Shown here: one piece after another, positions 32,768 through 42,406 of the stretch | Numbering within the stretch: the stretch's first letter is position 1 | How the letters are laid out: every line of letters starts with the position of its first letter | Source of the DNA: Magnetospirillum sulfuroxidans | GTDB lineage: Bacteria > Pseudomonadota > Alphaproteobacteria > Rhodospirillales > Magnetospirillaceae | Assembly (NCBI RefSeq): GCF_018224925.1 | Contig: NZ_JAGTUF010000006.1 | Location: forward strand, 62,001-126,000 | DNA: 64,000 nt | Direction: 5' to 3' | Made by a program: the position numbers and the translations under genes | Notes under the pieces: model-generated | Seen by the model: only the letters and a program-made list of their open reading frames with translations | The model's database searches: none | What the model was told of the DNA's origin: nothing

Positions 32768-33658
32768 TTAGCGGGTCGGCACCGGCTTTTCACCGGTGTA
32801 ATCATAAAAACCGCGACCGGTCTTGCGGCCCAGCCAACCGGCTTCCACGTATTTCACCAGCAGCGGGCAGGGACGGTACTTGGTGTCGGCCAGGCCGTCA
32901 TGCAGCACGTGCATGATCGCCAGACAGGTGTCCAAGCCGATGAAATCGGCCAGTTCCAGCGGACCCATGGGATGGTTGGCGCCCAGCTTCAAGGCGGTGT
33001 CGATGCTTTCGACGCTGCCGACGCCCTCGTACAGGGTATAGACGGCTTCGTTGATCATCGGCAGCAAGATGCGGTTGACGATGAAAGCGGGGAAATCCTC
33101 GGCCGAAACCGGCTTTTTGCCCAGCTTGACCACCATTTCACGCACGAGGCTGAAGGTTTCCTCGTCGGTGGCGATGCCCCGGATCAGTTCGACCAACTGC
33201 ATCACCGGCACCGGGTTCATGAAGTGCATGCCCATGAACTTGCCCGGACGGTCGGTCGAGGCGCCCAGGCGGGTGATGGAAATGGACGAGGTGTTCGAGG
33301 CGATATAAGCCGACGGCTTGAGCACCGGGCACAGCAGGTTGAAGATCTTGCGCTTGATCGCTTCGTCTTCGGTGGCCGCTTCGATGACCAGATCGCTGTC
33401 GCCGAAATCGGCGTAAGCGGTGGTCGTCTTGATGCGCGACAAGGTGGCGGCCTTGTCTTCTTCCGACAGCTTGCCCTTTTGCACTTGGCGGGCCATGTTT
33501 TTCTCGATGGTCGCCAAGCCCTTTTTCAAGGCTTCGTCGGAAACGTCGAGCAAGATGACGTCGAAGCCCGCGGCTGCGGCAACGTGGGCGATGCCATTGC
33601 CCATTTGGCCTGCGCCGATGACACCGATTTTCTGAATGGCACTCATGGGATGCTCCAT
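32768..33658 (-). CDS. 3-hydroxybutyryl-CoA / 3-hydroxyacyl-CoA dehydrogenase (296 aa)
   Basis: NAD-binding fold IGVIGAGQMGNGIAHVAAAAGFDVILLDVSD; SNTSSISITRLGA and the catalytic His in MHFMNPVPVMQLVELIRG; C-terminal helical domain with GANHPMGPLELADFIGLDT. Stand-alone size fits the butyryl-type enzyme (PhaB/Hbd/PaaH) that oxidises 3-hydroxyacyl-CoA in fatty-acid or polyhydroxyalkanoate metabolism. Directly downstream of etfA-etfB in a fatty-acid oxidation-like cluster. Confidence 0.93.
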   Translation of the reverse strand: MEHPMSAIQKIGVIGAGQMGNGIAHVAAAAGFDVILLDVSDEALKKGLATIEKNMARQVQKGKLSEEDKAATLSRIKTTTAYADFGDSDLVIEAATEDEAIKRKIFNLLCPVLKPSAYIASNTSSISITRLGASTDRPGKFMGMHFMNPVPVMQLVELIRGIATDEETFSLVREMVVKLGKKPVSAEDFPAFIVNRILLPMINEAVYTLYEGVGSVESIDTALKLGANHPMGPLELADFIGLDTCLAIMHVLHDGLADTKYRPCPLLVKYVEAGWLGRKTGRGFYDYTGEKPVPTR

Positions 33659-33700
33659 TACGCGTAAGGTGTTGGGCTACTCGAACGTCTCATAAGCAAA

Positions 33701-33723
33701 CGGGGCGGGTGTTCCCCGCCCCG
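33701..33723 (-). terminator. Hairpin after etfA, probable terminator or processing site
   Basis: CGGGGCGGG-TGTTC-CCCGCCCCG is a perfect 9-bp stem between etfA and the dehydrogenase gene. The T run is weak, so it may attenuate rather than stop. Confidence 0.6.
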
Positions 33724-33740
33724 AAATCGCTTGGTCCGGC

Positions 33741-34676
33741 TTACTTCTTGTCCAGCGCGGCGGTAAGCTCGGGGATGGCCTTGAACAAATCGGCGACCAA
33801 TCCGTAATCGGCGACCTGGAAGATGGGGGCTTCTTCGTCCTTGTTGATGGCGACGATGACCTTGGAATCCTTCATGCCGGCCAGATGCTGGATGGCGCCG
33901 GAAATGCCGACGGCGATGTAAAGGTCGGGGGCGACGATCTTGCCGGTCTGGCCGACTTGCAGATCGTTGGCGACAAAGCCGGCATCGACGGCGGCGCGGG
34001 ATGCGCCGACGGCGGCGCCCAGCTTGTCGGCGACGGCTTCCAGCAGCGGGAAATTGTCACCCGATTGCATGCCGCGGCCGCCCGAAATGATGATGCGGGC
34101 GCTGGTCAGTTCCGGCCGTTCCGATTTCGACAATTCCTGGCCGACAAAGGCCGACAGGGCCGGATCGGTGGCGGCGGCGATGGTTTCGATGGTGGCGGCG
34201 CCGTCCAGGGCGGCGGCTTCGAAGCCGGTGGCGCGCACGGTGATCACCTTGATCGCGTCCTTGGATTGGACGGTGGCCAGGGCGTTGCCGGCATAGATCG
34301 GGCGGACGAAGGTGTCGGCGGCGACGACCGCGACGATTTCCGAGATCTGGGCCACGTCCAACAAAGCGGCGACGCGCGGCATCACGTTCTTGCCGATGGC
34401 GGTGGCCGGGGCCAGGATGTGGCCATAGCCGCCGGCCAGGCCGACGATCAGGGTGGCCAACGGCTCGGCCAGCGCATGGGCGTAAAGCGCCGCATCGGCG
34501 ACCAGCACCTTGGCGATTCCGCTGATCTTGGCGGCGGCGGCGGCGACGGCGGCGCAGTTTTCACCGGCCACCAGCACATGGATGTCGGCGCCGATCTTTT
34601 GCGCGGCGGCGACGGTGTTCAAGGTGGCGGGCTTGAGCGCGCCGCCTTCATGTTCGGCGAGAACCAAAAGAGCCAT
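33741..34676 (-). CDS. etfA: Electron transfer flavoprotein alpha subunit (311 aa)
   Basis: The C-terminal FAD domain is diagnostic: [66 protein letters not shown] and [19 protein letters not shown]. With EtfB it carries electrons from acyl-CoA and other dehydrogenases to ETF:quinone oxidoreductase. It begins 2 nt after the etfB stop. Confidence 0.96.
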   Translation of the reverse strand: MALLVLAEHEGGALKPATLNTVAAAQKIGADIHVLVAGENCAAVAAAAAKISGIAKVLVADAALYAHALAEPLATLIVGLAGGYGHILAPATAIGKNVMPRVAALLDVAQISEIVAVVAADTFVRPIYAGNALATVQSKDAIKVITVRATGFEAAALDGAATIETIAAATDPALSAFVGQELSKSERPELTSARIIISGGRGMQSGDNFPLLEAVADKLGAAVGASRAAVDAGFVANDLQVGQTGKIVAPDLYIAVGISGAIQHLAGMKDSKVIVAINKDEEAPIFQVADYGLVADLFKAIPELTAALDKK

Positions 34677-34678
34677 GG

Positions 34679-35425
34679 TCAGATCACCTTCGCTTCGTTC
34701 TTCAGCTTGTCGACCAAGGTGGCGACGTCGGCCACCTTGATGCCGGCGGCGCGCTTGGCCGGCTCTTCCACCTTCAGCGTCATCAGGCGCGGCGCCGCAT
34801 CCACCCCCAGCGTGGCCGGGCTGGTGGTGTCGATGGGCTTTTTCTTCGCCTTCATGATGTTGGGCAGGCTGGCATAGCGCGGCTCGTTCAAGCGCAAATC
34901 GCTGGTCACCACCGCCGGCAATTTCAGGCTCAGCGTTTCCAGGCCGCCGTCAACCTCACGCGTGACGGTCAGGGTGTCGCCCAGCACGATCTTGCTGGCA
35001 AAAGTGCCCTGCGACCAGCCCAGCAACGCCGCCAGCATCTGGCCGGTCTGGTTGCTGTCGTCGTCAATGGCCTGCTTGCCCAAGATCACCAGACCGGGGG
35101 CTTCGCTGTCGATCACCGCCTTCAGCAGCTTGGCCACCGCCAGCGGCTGAACCTCGTCGTCGGTCTGCACCAAGACGCCGCGATCGGCCCCCATGGCCAA
35201 GGCCGTGCGCAGGGTTTCCTGCGCTTGCGCCGGTCCGATGGACACCACCACGATCTCGCTGGCCTTACCGGCTTCCTTAAGGCGAACCGCCTCTTCCACC
35301 GCGATTTCGTCAAACGGATTCATGCTGAACTTGACGTTCGCCGTCTCGACGCCCGTCTGGTCTGCCTTGACCCGGATTTTGACGTTGTAATCAATGACGC
35401 GCTTGACGGCGACAAGGACTTTCAT
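34679..35425 (-). CDS. etfB: Electron transfer flavoprotein beta subunit (248 aa)
   Basis: Starts [20 protein letters not shown], then [68 protein letters not shown] and the C-terminal [12 protein letters not shown] recognition loop. Binds AMP and docks to partner dehydrogenases. First gene of etfBA; the promoter lies in the 126-nt gap upstream. Confidence 0.96.
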   Translation of the reverse strand: MKVLVAVKRVIDYNVKIRVKADQTGVETANVKFSMNPFDEIAVEEAVRLKEAGKASEIVVVSIGPAQAQETLRTALAMGADRGVLVQTDDEVQPLAVAKLLKAVIDSEAPGLVILGKQAIDDDSNQTGQMLAALLGWSQGTFASKIVLGDTLTVTREVDGGLETLSLKLPAVVTSDLRLNEPRYASLPNIMKAKKKPIDTTSPATLGVDAAPRLMTLKVEEPAKRAAGIKVADVATLVDKLKNEAKVI

Positions 35426-35551
35426 GGTTTTGACGATCCCTCGATTGACCGCTCGCTGCCTAAATAGGTATTGCGTAGCGTATTTCAGTGTTGCATTGCA
35501 CCATATGACGTGCGGGTATGGATGTCAACGTCACCGGCTTGACAGATAATG

Positions 35552-36118
35552 TTACCGATTTGCGCCCGGAATCCACAAGACATCCGCGCCGCCTTTTTCG
35601 TTGAGCCAGCGGGCCATGACGAACAGATGGTCGGACAGGCGGTTGATATAGGCGATGGCCTGTTCGCTGATTTGTTCCTCGCCGGCCAGGGTGCAGATAT
35701 GGCGTTCGGCCCGGCGGGCGATGGTGCGGCCCAGATGCAGATAAGCCGAAGCGGCCGAGCCGCCGGGCAGGATGAAGGAATTGAGCGGCGCCAGTTCCGC
35801 GTTCATGGCGTCGATTTCCGCTTCCAGCCGCGCGACCTGGGCCGCGATGATCCGCAAGGCGGAGCCGGGGGCTTCGGCCGTGGTGGCCGGGGTGCACAGA
35901 TCGGCCCCCAGATCGAACAGATCGTTTTGGATGCGGCCCAGCATGGCGTCGGCCTCGCCCGTACAATGCAGCCGGGCCAGGCCGATCGTCGCATTGGCTT
36001 CGTCCACGGTGCCGTAGGCTTCGACGCGGATTGATTGCTTGGGCACGCGGGCGCCGTTGCCCAGCGACGTCTCGCCCTTGTCGCCGCCTTTGGTGTAGAT
36101 GCGGGTCAGCCGGACCAT
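35552..36118 (-). CDS. Cob(I)alamin adenosyltransferase, PduO type (188 aa)
   Basis: Makes adenosylcobalamin from ATP and cob(I)alamin. N-terminal YTKGGDKGETSLGNGARVPKQSIRVEAYGTVDEANATIGLAR, then FILPGGSAASAYLHLGRTIARRAER and LSDHLFVMARWLN, the standard PduO/ATR signatures. The single gene is flanked by etfB and the divergent lptG. Confidence 0.93.
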   Translation of the reverse strand: MVRLTRIYTKGGDKGETSLGNGARVPKQSIRVEAYGTVDEANATIGLARLHCTGEADAMLGRIQNDLFDLGADLCTPATTAEAPGSALRIIAAQVARLEAEIDAMNAELAPLNSFILPGGSAASAYLHLGRTIARRAERHICTLAGEEQISEQAIAYINRLSDHLFVMARWLNEKGGADVLWIPGANR

Positions 36119-36238
36119 GGGGGTTCCTTCCGTATCCAGGGGGGTGGGATTTATGCCATGATTGCCGCCATCATGCGAGCCTTCCCCTGGGGACGAATCG
36201 CACTATAATCCGCCGCGACGCTATTTCGGATCAAGCTC

Positions 36239-37342
36239 ATGCGCCTTTCTCCCACGCTCAGCGGCTATATCGGTCGCCAGTTCCTGCTGGCCTTCGCCTC
36301 GGTTCTGGCGGTCATCCTTGGCGTGGTCTTCTTGTTCGATGTCATCGAACTGATCCGCCGCGCCGCCGGACGGGGCGATCTGGGGGTGGCCAACCTGCTG
36401 TTGATGGCGGTGTTGAAATTGCCGCAAATGCTGCACACGGTGTTGCCCTTTGCCGTGCTGATCGGCGCGATGACGGCGTTCTGGCGGTTGACCCGGACGC
36501 ATGAATTGGTGGTTGCCCGCTCGGCCGGCATCTCGGCTTGGCAGTTCCTCACCCCGGTGCTGGTGCTGGTGGCGGGGATGGGCGTGATCGAGCTGACCGC
36601 CTTCAACCCGCTGGCGGCAGCCATGTACGGCCGCTTCCAGAAGATGGAGGACGAGATTTTGCTGGGCAAGACCAGCTCTCTTGACGTCTCCGAGGTTGGC
36701 CTGTGGCTGCGCGAAGGCGATGCCGACCGTCAGATCGTGCTGCACGCCGATCAGGTTCAGCAACAGGCGTTGACCCTGAATTTGCGCGGCGTGCATGTCT
36801 TCATCCTCGACAGCAACGAACACTTCACCCGCCGGCTGTCGGCGCGGACCGGCACACTGGCCGATGGCTCGCTGGAATTGGGCGATGTATGGGAAATGGA
36901 GGGGGGCAAGGCGTCCGTCCACCACGCGGCGATGACGGTGCGGACCGAGTTGACGCTGGAACGGGTGCACGACAATTTCGCCTCGCCCGAGACCATGAGT
37001 TTCTGGCAATTGCCGGCTTTCATCACTTTTTTCGAGAAGGCCGGCTTTGCCGCCACCAAGCATCGCATGCACTTTCAGTCGCTGTTGGCTTCACCGCTGC
37101 TTTATTGCGCCATGGTGTTGGTGGCGGCGGTGTTCTCGCTGCGCCCCAATATGCGCGCGGGCGGCTTGCTGATGCGGGTTGGCGGCGGCGTCGCCGCCGG
37201 GTTTGGCATTTATTTCTTCAACAAGATCATCTATGCCTTCGGCCTGTCGGCGACCTTGCCGCAAGGGTTGGCGGCGTGGAGCCCGGCCTTGGTCGCCGGG
37301 TTGATCGGGGTTTCGGGTCTGCTGCATCTGGAAGACGGCTGA
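36239..37342 (+). CDS. lptG: LPS export permease LptG (367 aa)
   Basis: LptF/LptG (YjgP/YjgQ) membrane subunit of the LptBFGC transporter that extracts LPS from the inner membrane. Begins LSGYIGRQFLLAFASVLAVILGVVFLFDVIELIRRA, with LPFAVLIGAMTAFWRLTRTHELVVARSAGISAWQF; a periplasmic beta-jellyroll in the middle (about 135-255) and three C-terminal helices (from FQSLLASPLLYCAMVL). No lptF in the window. It is followed after 4 nt by a GT39 gene, suggesting linkage of LPS export and modification. Confidence 0.87.
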   Translation: MRLSPTLSGYIGRQFLLAFASVLAVILGVVFLFDVIELIRRAAGRGDLGVANLLLMAVLKLPQMLHTVLPFAVLIGAMTAFWRLTRTHELVVARSAGISAWQFLTPVLVLVAGMGVIELTAFNPLAAAMYGRFQKMEDEILLGKTSSLDVSEVGLWLREGDADRQIVLHADQVQQQALTLNLRGVHVFILDSNEHFTRRLSARTGTLADGSLELGDVWEMEGGKASVHHAAMTVRTELTLERVHDNFASPETMSFWQLPAFITFFEKAGFAATKHRMHFQSLLASPLLYCAMVLVAAVFSLRPNMRAGGLLMRVGGGVAAGFGIYFFNKIIYAFGLSATLPQGLAAWSPALVAGLIGVSGLLHLEDG

Positions 37343-37346
37343 GGTC

Positions 37347-38813
37347 ATGACTGTATCGTCGCGTTGGCCGGGCTATGCCCTGGCCCTGGTGGTTCTTGTC
37401 ACCGTCTGGCGCTTGGCGCTGTTGGCCTTGGCTCCGCCCAATCTTTCCTTCGACGAGGCGCAGTACTGGGCCTGGGCGCAGACCATTCAGCTGGGATATT
37501 ATTCCAAACCGCCGATGGTCGCCTGGGCCATCGCCGCCACCACGGCGCTGTTCGGCGAGGGCGAGGGCGCCATCAAGCTGTCTTCGACCTTGGCCCACAC
37601 CGCCACCGCCTTGCTTCTTTTCGCCCTGGGGCGGGAAATGTTCGATCGCCGGGTCGGGGCCTGGGCGGCTGTGGGCTGGATTGTGCTGCCGGCGGTGTCG
37701 TTGTCGTCCATGGTCATCACCACCGACCCGTTTTTGCTGACCTGCTGGGCCGCCGCCTTGCTGTTTCTGGTCAAGGCCGAGCGGCAGGGCGCGGCGGTCA
37801 ATGTCTGGTGGGGGGCGCTGGGACTGGCCTTTGGCCTGGGGCTTTTGTCCAAATACGCCATGGCCTTTTTTCTGCTGGGCCTGGCCTTGTGGATGGTGCT
37901 TGAGCCGTCGGCCCGGCGGCTGCTGAAAGGGGGCGGGCTGTGGTTGGCCTTGGCTTTGGCCGTGCTGGTCTATGCCCCCAACGGGCTGTGGAACGCCGCC
38001 AACGGCTTCGTCTCCTATGCCCATACCCGCGATAACGCCAATCTTGGCGGCACGCTGTTCAATTTCCCCAAGCTGGCGGAATTTGTCGGAGGCCAGTTCG
38101 GTGTCGCCGGCCCGATTCTGATGGCGGCGATCCTGTTCTCCCTGGTGGTTGCCTTCCGCCGGAATGCCGATCCGCGCTTGAAGCTGTTGGCGGCTTTCAC
38201 CGTTCCGGTATTGCTGGTGATGACGGTGGAAAGCTTTCTGTCGCGGGCCAATGCGAATTGGACGGCTCCGGCCTATGTGGCTGGGGTGGTGCTGGCCAGT
38301 GCCGTCCTGGCGTCGCGGGCGCCGCGTCTGCTGCTGGCCTCGCTGCTGCTGCATCTGCTGGCCACCGGCGTGCTTTACAATATTGATGCGGTCCGCCACG
38401 GCCTGGGACTGGCCGAGAATACTCGCTTGGATCCGATGAAACGGATTCGCGGCTGGGACAAGGTGGGAGATCGGGTTTCCGCCCTGCTGGCCGAACATCC
38501 CGGTGCCCGCTTGTTGGCCGATGAGCGCAAGGTCTTGGCGACGTTGACCTATTACGTCCATCCCCATCCCTTTGACGCCATCAAGTGGAACCCCGGTGGG
38601 CAAATCCACGACCATTTCGACCAGACCACCCGGCTGGAGCCGGGGGGCGGCAGCTATGTCTACGTGACCGAGAATCCGGGAGTGCCGGAAAGCGTCATCG
38701 CCCGTTTCGGCGAGGCTCGCGGGTTGGGGACGATCGACGACCATCTCAGCGGGGATCACGGCCGGGTTTTGTCGGTGTGGTGGTTGCGGGATTTCAAGGG
38801 CTATGGAAAATGA
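37347..38813 (+). CDS. GT39 / ArnT-like glycosyltransferase (488 aa)
   Basis: Polytopic protein with the GT39 pattern: LSFDEAQYWAWAQTIQLGYYSKPPMVAWAI, with the catalytic Asp-Glu, and MVITTDPFLLTCWAAALLFLVKA. About ten membrane helices then a soluble C-terminal part. Likely uses a polyprenyl-phosphate sugar to modify an envelope lipid. Four nt after lptG, and its stop overlaps the start of a PAP2 gene (ATGA). Confidence 0.87.
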   Translation: MTVSSRWPGYALALVVLVTVWRLALLALAPPNLSFDEAQYWAWAQTIQLGYYSKPPMVAWAIAATTALFGEGEGAIKLSSTLAHTATALLLFALGREMFDRRVGAWAAVGWIVLPAVSLSSMVITTDPFLLTCWAAALLFLVKAERQGAAVNVWWGALGLAFGLGLLSKYAMAFFLLGLALWMVLEPSARRLLKGGGLWLALALAVLVYAPNGLWNAANGFVSYAHTRDNANLGGTLFNFPKLAEFVGGQFGVAGPILMAAILFSLVVAFRRNADPRLKLLAAFTVPVLLVMTVESFLSRANANWTAPAYVAGVVLASAVLASRAPRLLLASLLLHLLATGVLYNIDAVRHGLGLAENTRLDPMKRIRGWDKVGDRVSALLAEHPGARLLADERKVLATLTYYVHPHPFDAIKWNPGGQIHDHFDQTTRLEPGGGSYVYVTENPGVPESVIARFGEARGLGTIDDHLSGDHGRVLSVWWLRDFKGYGK

Positions 38814-39514
38814 GGGCGCTGTCCGCCATATGGCAATCGCTGGAGCGTCACCCCTGGCGCTGGACGCTGTCTTTGCTGGTGCCGCTGATCCTTTTGCCAC
38901 GGATTGATTTGACCATCGCCGGTTGGTTCTTTGATCCGGTCAATGCGGTCTTTCCTGCCCGCTCGGCCCCGATGTACGAATGGGTGCGGCGGGTGATGCC
39001 TTATTTCCTGTTCGCCGGCGCCGGCTATGTGGCGGTGCTGTGGGCGGCCGGGGAAATGATGAAGCAGGTTTTTCTTGGCGTCAGTCGTCGGGTTGCTCTT
39101 TATTTGCTGTCTTCCCTGGCGTTGGGGCCGGGGCTGATTGTCAATGTTATATTGAAGGACAATTGGGGCAGGCCGAGGCCGTCAACTATTCGCGAGTTCG
39201 GCGGCGCCAATTACTATGTCCCGCCTTTGGTCATGACCGATCAATGCGACAATAATTGTTCGTTTTCCTCGGGGCATGGGGCGTTGGGCTTTTGGCCGGT
39301 GGCGGTGGCGCTTTTGGTGCCGGCGCCGTGGCGCGGCGCGGCGATGGCGGCGGCTTTGCTGTTCGGCGGCCTGGTCGGTTTTGTTCGCATCGCCCAGGGC
39401 GGACATTTTTTTTCCGACGTGGTGTTTTCGGCGGTTATCGTCATTAGTACAACGGTATGGCTGAATCATCGCATCCTCGGGCGGCCTGCGGCAGAGTCAT
39501 GGAAAAATAATTGA
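38810..39514 (+). CDS. PAP2-family phosphatase (234 aa)
   Basis: Starts MRALSAIWQSLERHPW, overlapping the GT39 stop. Motif 1 KDNWGRPRPSTI, motif 2 CSFSSGHGALGFWP, motif 3 RIAQGGHFFSDVVFS; about six helices. Resembles lipid A 1-phosphatase/undecaprenyl pyrophosphatase type. Third gene of the lptG-GT39-PAP2 set. Confidence 0.88.
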   Translation: MRALSAIWQSLERHPWRWTLSLLVPLILLPRIDLTIAGWFFDPVNAVFPARSAPMYEWVRRVMPYFLFAGAGYVAVLWAAGEMMKQVFLGVSRRVALYLLSSLALGPGLIVNVILKDNWGRPRPSTIREFGGANYYVPPLVMTDQCDNNCSFSSGHGALGFWPVAVALLVPAPWRGAAMAAALLFGGLVGFVRIAQGGHFFSDVVFSAVIVISTTVWLNHRILGRPAAESWKNN

Positions 39515-39667
39515 CTGAATCGCTATGAGTCGTCGCAAGACGCTATGCGAACGGGCATTTCTCAGGTAATGATATGAGTTCAGACTGTGCTCGAAGCCAT
39601 ACTGGCGGGGGCCGGGGTGCCTCGCGCTCGCGTGAGGGTAATTTTTTTCTAAGACGAGTAATGACAC

Positions 39668-40300
39668 ATGGCATGGAACCGAGACAATCATGGTAGTCGC
39701 TCCCGCGATCGTGGCCGGCGGGACGATTTTGGCGGCGGCGATATGGGTGGATACGAACCCCGCGCGCCGCGGATGAGCAGCAGCTTTGATCGCCAGCAGG
39801 TCACCCAGACGAACGTGACCGCCACCGTGAAGTGGTTCAATGCCTCGAAGGGCTTCGGCTTCGTTGCTCCGTCGGACGGCACCCCGGACGCTTTCCTGCA
39901 CATCTCCGCCTTGGAGCGTGCCGGTCTGACCCAGGTCGCCGAAGGCACCACTCTGGTCGTTGACCTGGGCCAGGGCAACCGTGGTCCGCAGGTGGTTGTG
40001 GTGCATGAAGTCGACGCGTCGACCGCGACCGCGACCCCGCGCGCCGCGTCGTCGTCCTCGTCCTCTGCCCCGCGCATGGACCGTGGCCCCAGCGAGACCG
40101 TCGAAGGCGTGGTCAAGTTCTTCTCGGCCGAGAAGGGCTTTGGCTTCGTTCAGACCGACCAGGGCGGCAAGGATGTGTTCGTGCACATCAAGGCTCTGGA
40201 ACGCTCGGGCATCAAGGCTCTGGAGACCGGTCAGCGCGTGCGCTGCACCACCACCCAGGGTCAAAAGGGTCCGCAGGCCGACAGCGTCGCCCTGATCTGA
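39668..40300 (+). CDS. Two-domain cold shock protein (210 aa)
   Basis: Two CSD folds: residues about 46-115 (VTATVKWFNASKGFGFVAPSDGTPDAFLHISALERAG) and about 143-209 (VEGVVKFFSAEKGFGFVQTDQGGKDVFVHIKALERSG), both with RNP1/RNP2 aromatic residues, joined by an Ala/Ser linker. An Arg/Gly/Asp N-terminal tail (NRDNHGSRSRDRGRRDDFGGGD) may bind RNA. This double form is common in alphaproteobacteria. The 150-nt leader upstream may fold; followed by a strong terminator. Confidence 0.94.
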   Translation: MAWNRDNHGSRSRDRGRRDDFGGGDMGGYEPRAPRMSSSFDRQQVTQTNVTATVKWFNASKGFGFVAPSDGTPDAFLHISALERAGLTQVAEGTTLVVDLGQGNRGPQVVVVHEVDASTATATPRAASSSSSSAPRMDRGPSETVEGVVKFFSAEKGFGFVQTDQGGKDVFVHIKALERSGIKALETGQRVRCTTTQGQKGPQADSVALI

Positions 40301-40321
40301 CGCTTTGACGCCAAAGATTGG

Positions 40322-40368
40322 CCGTCCGCCGATTCACTCATTCGAGTGAGTCGGTTGGACGGTTTTTT
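40322..40368 (+). terminator. Rho-independent terminator of cold shock gene
   Basis: CCGTCC (40322-40327) pairs with GGACGG (40357-40362), with an inner TCACTC/GAGTGA stem, then six T (40363-40368). Confidence 0.88.
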
Positions 40369-40518
40369 CTTGACTTAAAATAAGTATAAAAGTACCAGTT
40401 TGCCGTTAACCCTTTGTCTCTCCGTCATTGCGCGGGGCGGAACATTGTTTCGCCCCGCGACTTTTTGGCCGGGACGGAGGTGCGGGGCAGAAATCAGGGG
40501 AGAGGGAGCGGTTTACGC

Positions 40519-41025
40519 TCAGCGCTTGACGCCACAAGCCTTGTCGATGGCTTCAAGCGCGTCACTAAAGCCGGCCAGCGACACGTTGTCGGTGACGGCG
40601 CCACCCTTGACGGGAACGGCGCGGATGGTGACGTCGCGACCTTTGACCATGGCGGCGATGATCGACGAATCGGCCTTGGTGTCCTTGGCCCAGGCGGATT
40701 TGCCGTTGGTGAAGAAACTGTGCTTCATGCCGCCGATCTGAATTTCGGCTTCGGAATCTTTTTTGAAGCCATAGCCGGCGATCAGGCTGACCTCTCCGGG
40801 GCTGCGGGGGCGGTGGGTGATGGCGATGGCGGTGCCGACCCGGCCCTTGTCGCCGCCCTGCACCCGATCGGCCTGGGCGGCCATATAACAGACCTTGCCG
40901 CCGCCTTCGGGATAGACATAGGCCTCCCAGGCGCCGGTCTTGCCCAGGCGCTTTGGCGCGTCGGCGGCCGTGGCCGGAACGGCGACGATCAACAAGGCCA
41001 AGGTCAGGATGGAACGACGGAGCAT
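40519..41025 (-). CDS. Invasion-associated locus B (IalB)-like periplasmic protein (168 aa)
   Basis: Signal peptide MLRRSILTLALLIVAVPATAADA. The mature part follows the IalB pattern: W-rich start GAWEAYVYPEGGGKVCYMAAQ, ITHRPRSPGEVSLIAGYGF, and the ending ALEAIDKACGVKR with two Cys likely disulphide-bonded. Role unknown beyond the envelope. Confidence 0.82.
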   Translation of the reverse strand: MLRRSILTLALLIVAVPATAADAPKRLGKTGAWEAYVYPEGGGKVCYMAAQADRVQGGDKGRVGTAIAITHRPRSPGEVSLIAGYGFKKDSEAEIQIGGMKHSFFTNGKSAWAKDTKADSSIIAAMVKGRDVTIRAVPVKGGAVTDNVSLAGFSDALEAIDKACGVKR

Positions 41026-41106
41026 GGGGGAACCCTTTCCTGTTTCGCAACTGCGAAACGGTTTAAGCCCAGCAGATGGGTGCGTGTCAACCTTCAGGGT
41101 AAAGCG

Positions 41107-41619
41107 TCAGACAGGGCGGCCGCGGGGGGGGAAGACGCTTTGGCCGCGCATTTGCCGTTCGTATTCCAGCGACCAGCGGACATTGGGATAGGCCAGATCA
41201 TCCCAGGGAATCTCGTCCCAGGCCACCAACATGACTTCCAGGCTTTCTGGACCGGCGGCGAAATCAGGGCTCAGCATCTGAGCCCGATAGATCATGTGCA
41301 CCTGGCTGATCTCGGGGATGGAATAAATCGCCAGCAGGGCGTCGATTTCGGCGCGGGCGCCGGCTTCTTCCCACACTTCGCGCAGGGCGCCTTGTTCGGT
41401 GGTTTCGTGCAGTTCCATATAGCCGATGGGCATAGTCCAATACCCGACACGCGGCTCGATGGCGCGGCGGCACAATAGATATCGGTCTTCCCAAGTGCAA
41501 ACGGCGCCAACGATGACCTTGGGGTTTTCATAGACAATAAAGCCGCAATCACCGCAAACCAGTCGTTCGCGGTCATCGCCTTCCGGCGTCATTCTGAGAT
41601 TGGGGCCTTGCAGTCGCAT
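41107..41619 (-). CDS. NUDIX hydrolase with zinc ribbon (170 aa)
   Basis: N-terminal zinc ribbon half ([51 protein letters not shown]) and Nudix box G-(x5)-E-(x7)[13 protein letters not shown]. Cleaves nucleoside diphosphate linked substrates; the ribbon suggests an NADH pyrophosphatase-like relative. Ends [29 protein letters not shown]. Single gene. Confidence 0.9.
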   Translation of the reverse strand: MRLQGPNLRMTPEGDDRERLVCGDCGFIVYENPKVIVGAVCTWEDRYLLCRRAIEPRVGYWTMPIGYMELHETTEQGALREVWEEAGARAEIDALLAIYSIPEISQVHMIYRAQMLSPDFAAGPESLEVMLVAWDEIPWDDLAYPNVRWSLEYERQMRGQSVFPPRGRPV

Positions 41620-41657
41620 GCGGGCAGTCTGAACAAGGCGGCGGAAACGCGCAAGCC

Positions 41658-41891
41658 CTATACCAGGATATCCACATAGGTTCCGCGACGGGCCATGCGA
41701 TCCAACTGATCAAGGGGGAAATCCGCGGGCAGCACGCGGTTGCCGGGCTTGCCGCCAATGCCGCCACGGGTGCCGGTGGAAACGGCAGCGCCGGCCATGG
41801 GCACTTCGCGGCTGCCGCCGCCCAGTCCCAGGGCTTGTTTGAGGCTGTCCAAGCCAGCCGTGGATGCGCCAATGCGAAGATCGTCCGCCAT
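41658..41891 (-). CDS. Small conserved-looking hypothetical protein (77 aa)
   Basis: Starts [31 protein letters not shown], with a Gly/Ala middle and a C-terminus [24 protein letters not shown]. Alphaproteobacterial composition and good codon use; 38 nt upstream of the NUDIX gene on the same strand. No family name. Confidence 0.55.
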   Translation of the reverse strand: MADDLRIGASTAGLDSLKQALGLGGGSREVPMAGAAVSTGTRGGIGGKPGNRVLPADFPLDQLDRMARRGTYVDILV

Positions 41892-42019
41892 ATGTCCTTC
41901 CCGCGTAACCGCACCATCATAGCATGGGCGGTGGTTAGCATTCCATGAATGCGGCGCGCATTGACGTTCCGTGTCGGGCGCCCCATTATATAATTATAAT
42001 CTAATAAAGTAGGGAGCGC

Positions 42020-42361
42020 ATGTTCATGCCGGAACTCATGGTCAATAGCCAAGCGGTGGATGTCAGCGAAGCCGGCTGGCTGGAAGATTGCCGGGTGTGG
42101 AACGATGATATCGCCAAGGCCATCGCCGCGGCCGAAGGCGTCACGCTGACGGACGAACATTGGGATGTCATCCGCGAGGCGCGGGCCTATTTCGATGAAT
42201 ACGGTCTGGTGGCCGAGCAGCGGGTGTTCATGAAGCTGATGAAGGAAAAATTCGGAGCGGAACGGGCCACCCAGCAATATCTGTACACGCTTTTCCCGCA
42301 CGGGCCGTTGAAGCAAGGCAATAAAATCGCCGGACTGCCGCGGCCAAAGGGATGCTCGTGA
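42020..42361 (+). CDS. tusE: TusE/DsrC-family sulfur relay protein (113 aa)
   Basis: DsrC/TusE fold: WNDDIAKAIAAAEGVTLTDEHWDVIREARAYFDEYG and C-terminal arm KQGNKIAGLPRPKGCS with the conserved penultimate Cys that carries persulfide in tRNA 2-thiolation. The second Cys of true DsrC (dissimilatory sulfur metabolism) is not present, so TusE-like. Start ATG at 42020 with AGGGAG ribosome site. No tusBCD in the window. Confidence 0.85.
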   Translation: MFMPELMVNSQAVDVSEAGWLEDCRVWNDDIAKAIAAAEGVTLTDEHWDVIREARAYFDEYGLVAEQRVFMKLMKEKFGAERATQQYLYTLFPHGPLKQGNKIAGLPRPKGCS

Positions 42362-42406
42362 TCACTTGTGCTTGCCCGTGACTCGCGCTTCGGGCTAAAT
42401 GGCGGC

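Noticed and set aside
37227-38900. A 557-codon open frame antisense to the GT39 gene and lptG end
   Set aside because: Composition Gln/Arg/Gly/His-rich without domains; the plus strand reads clear membrane proteins.
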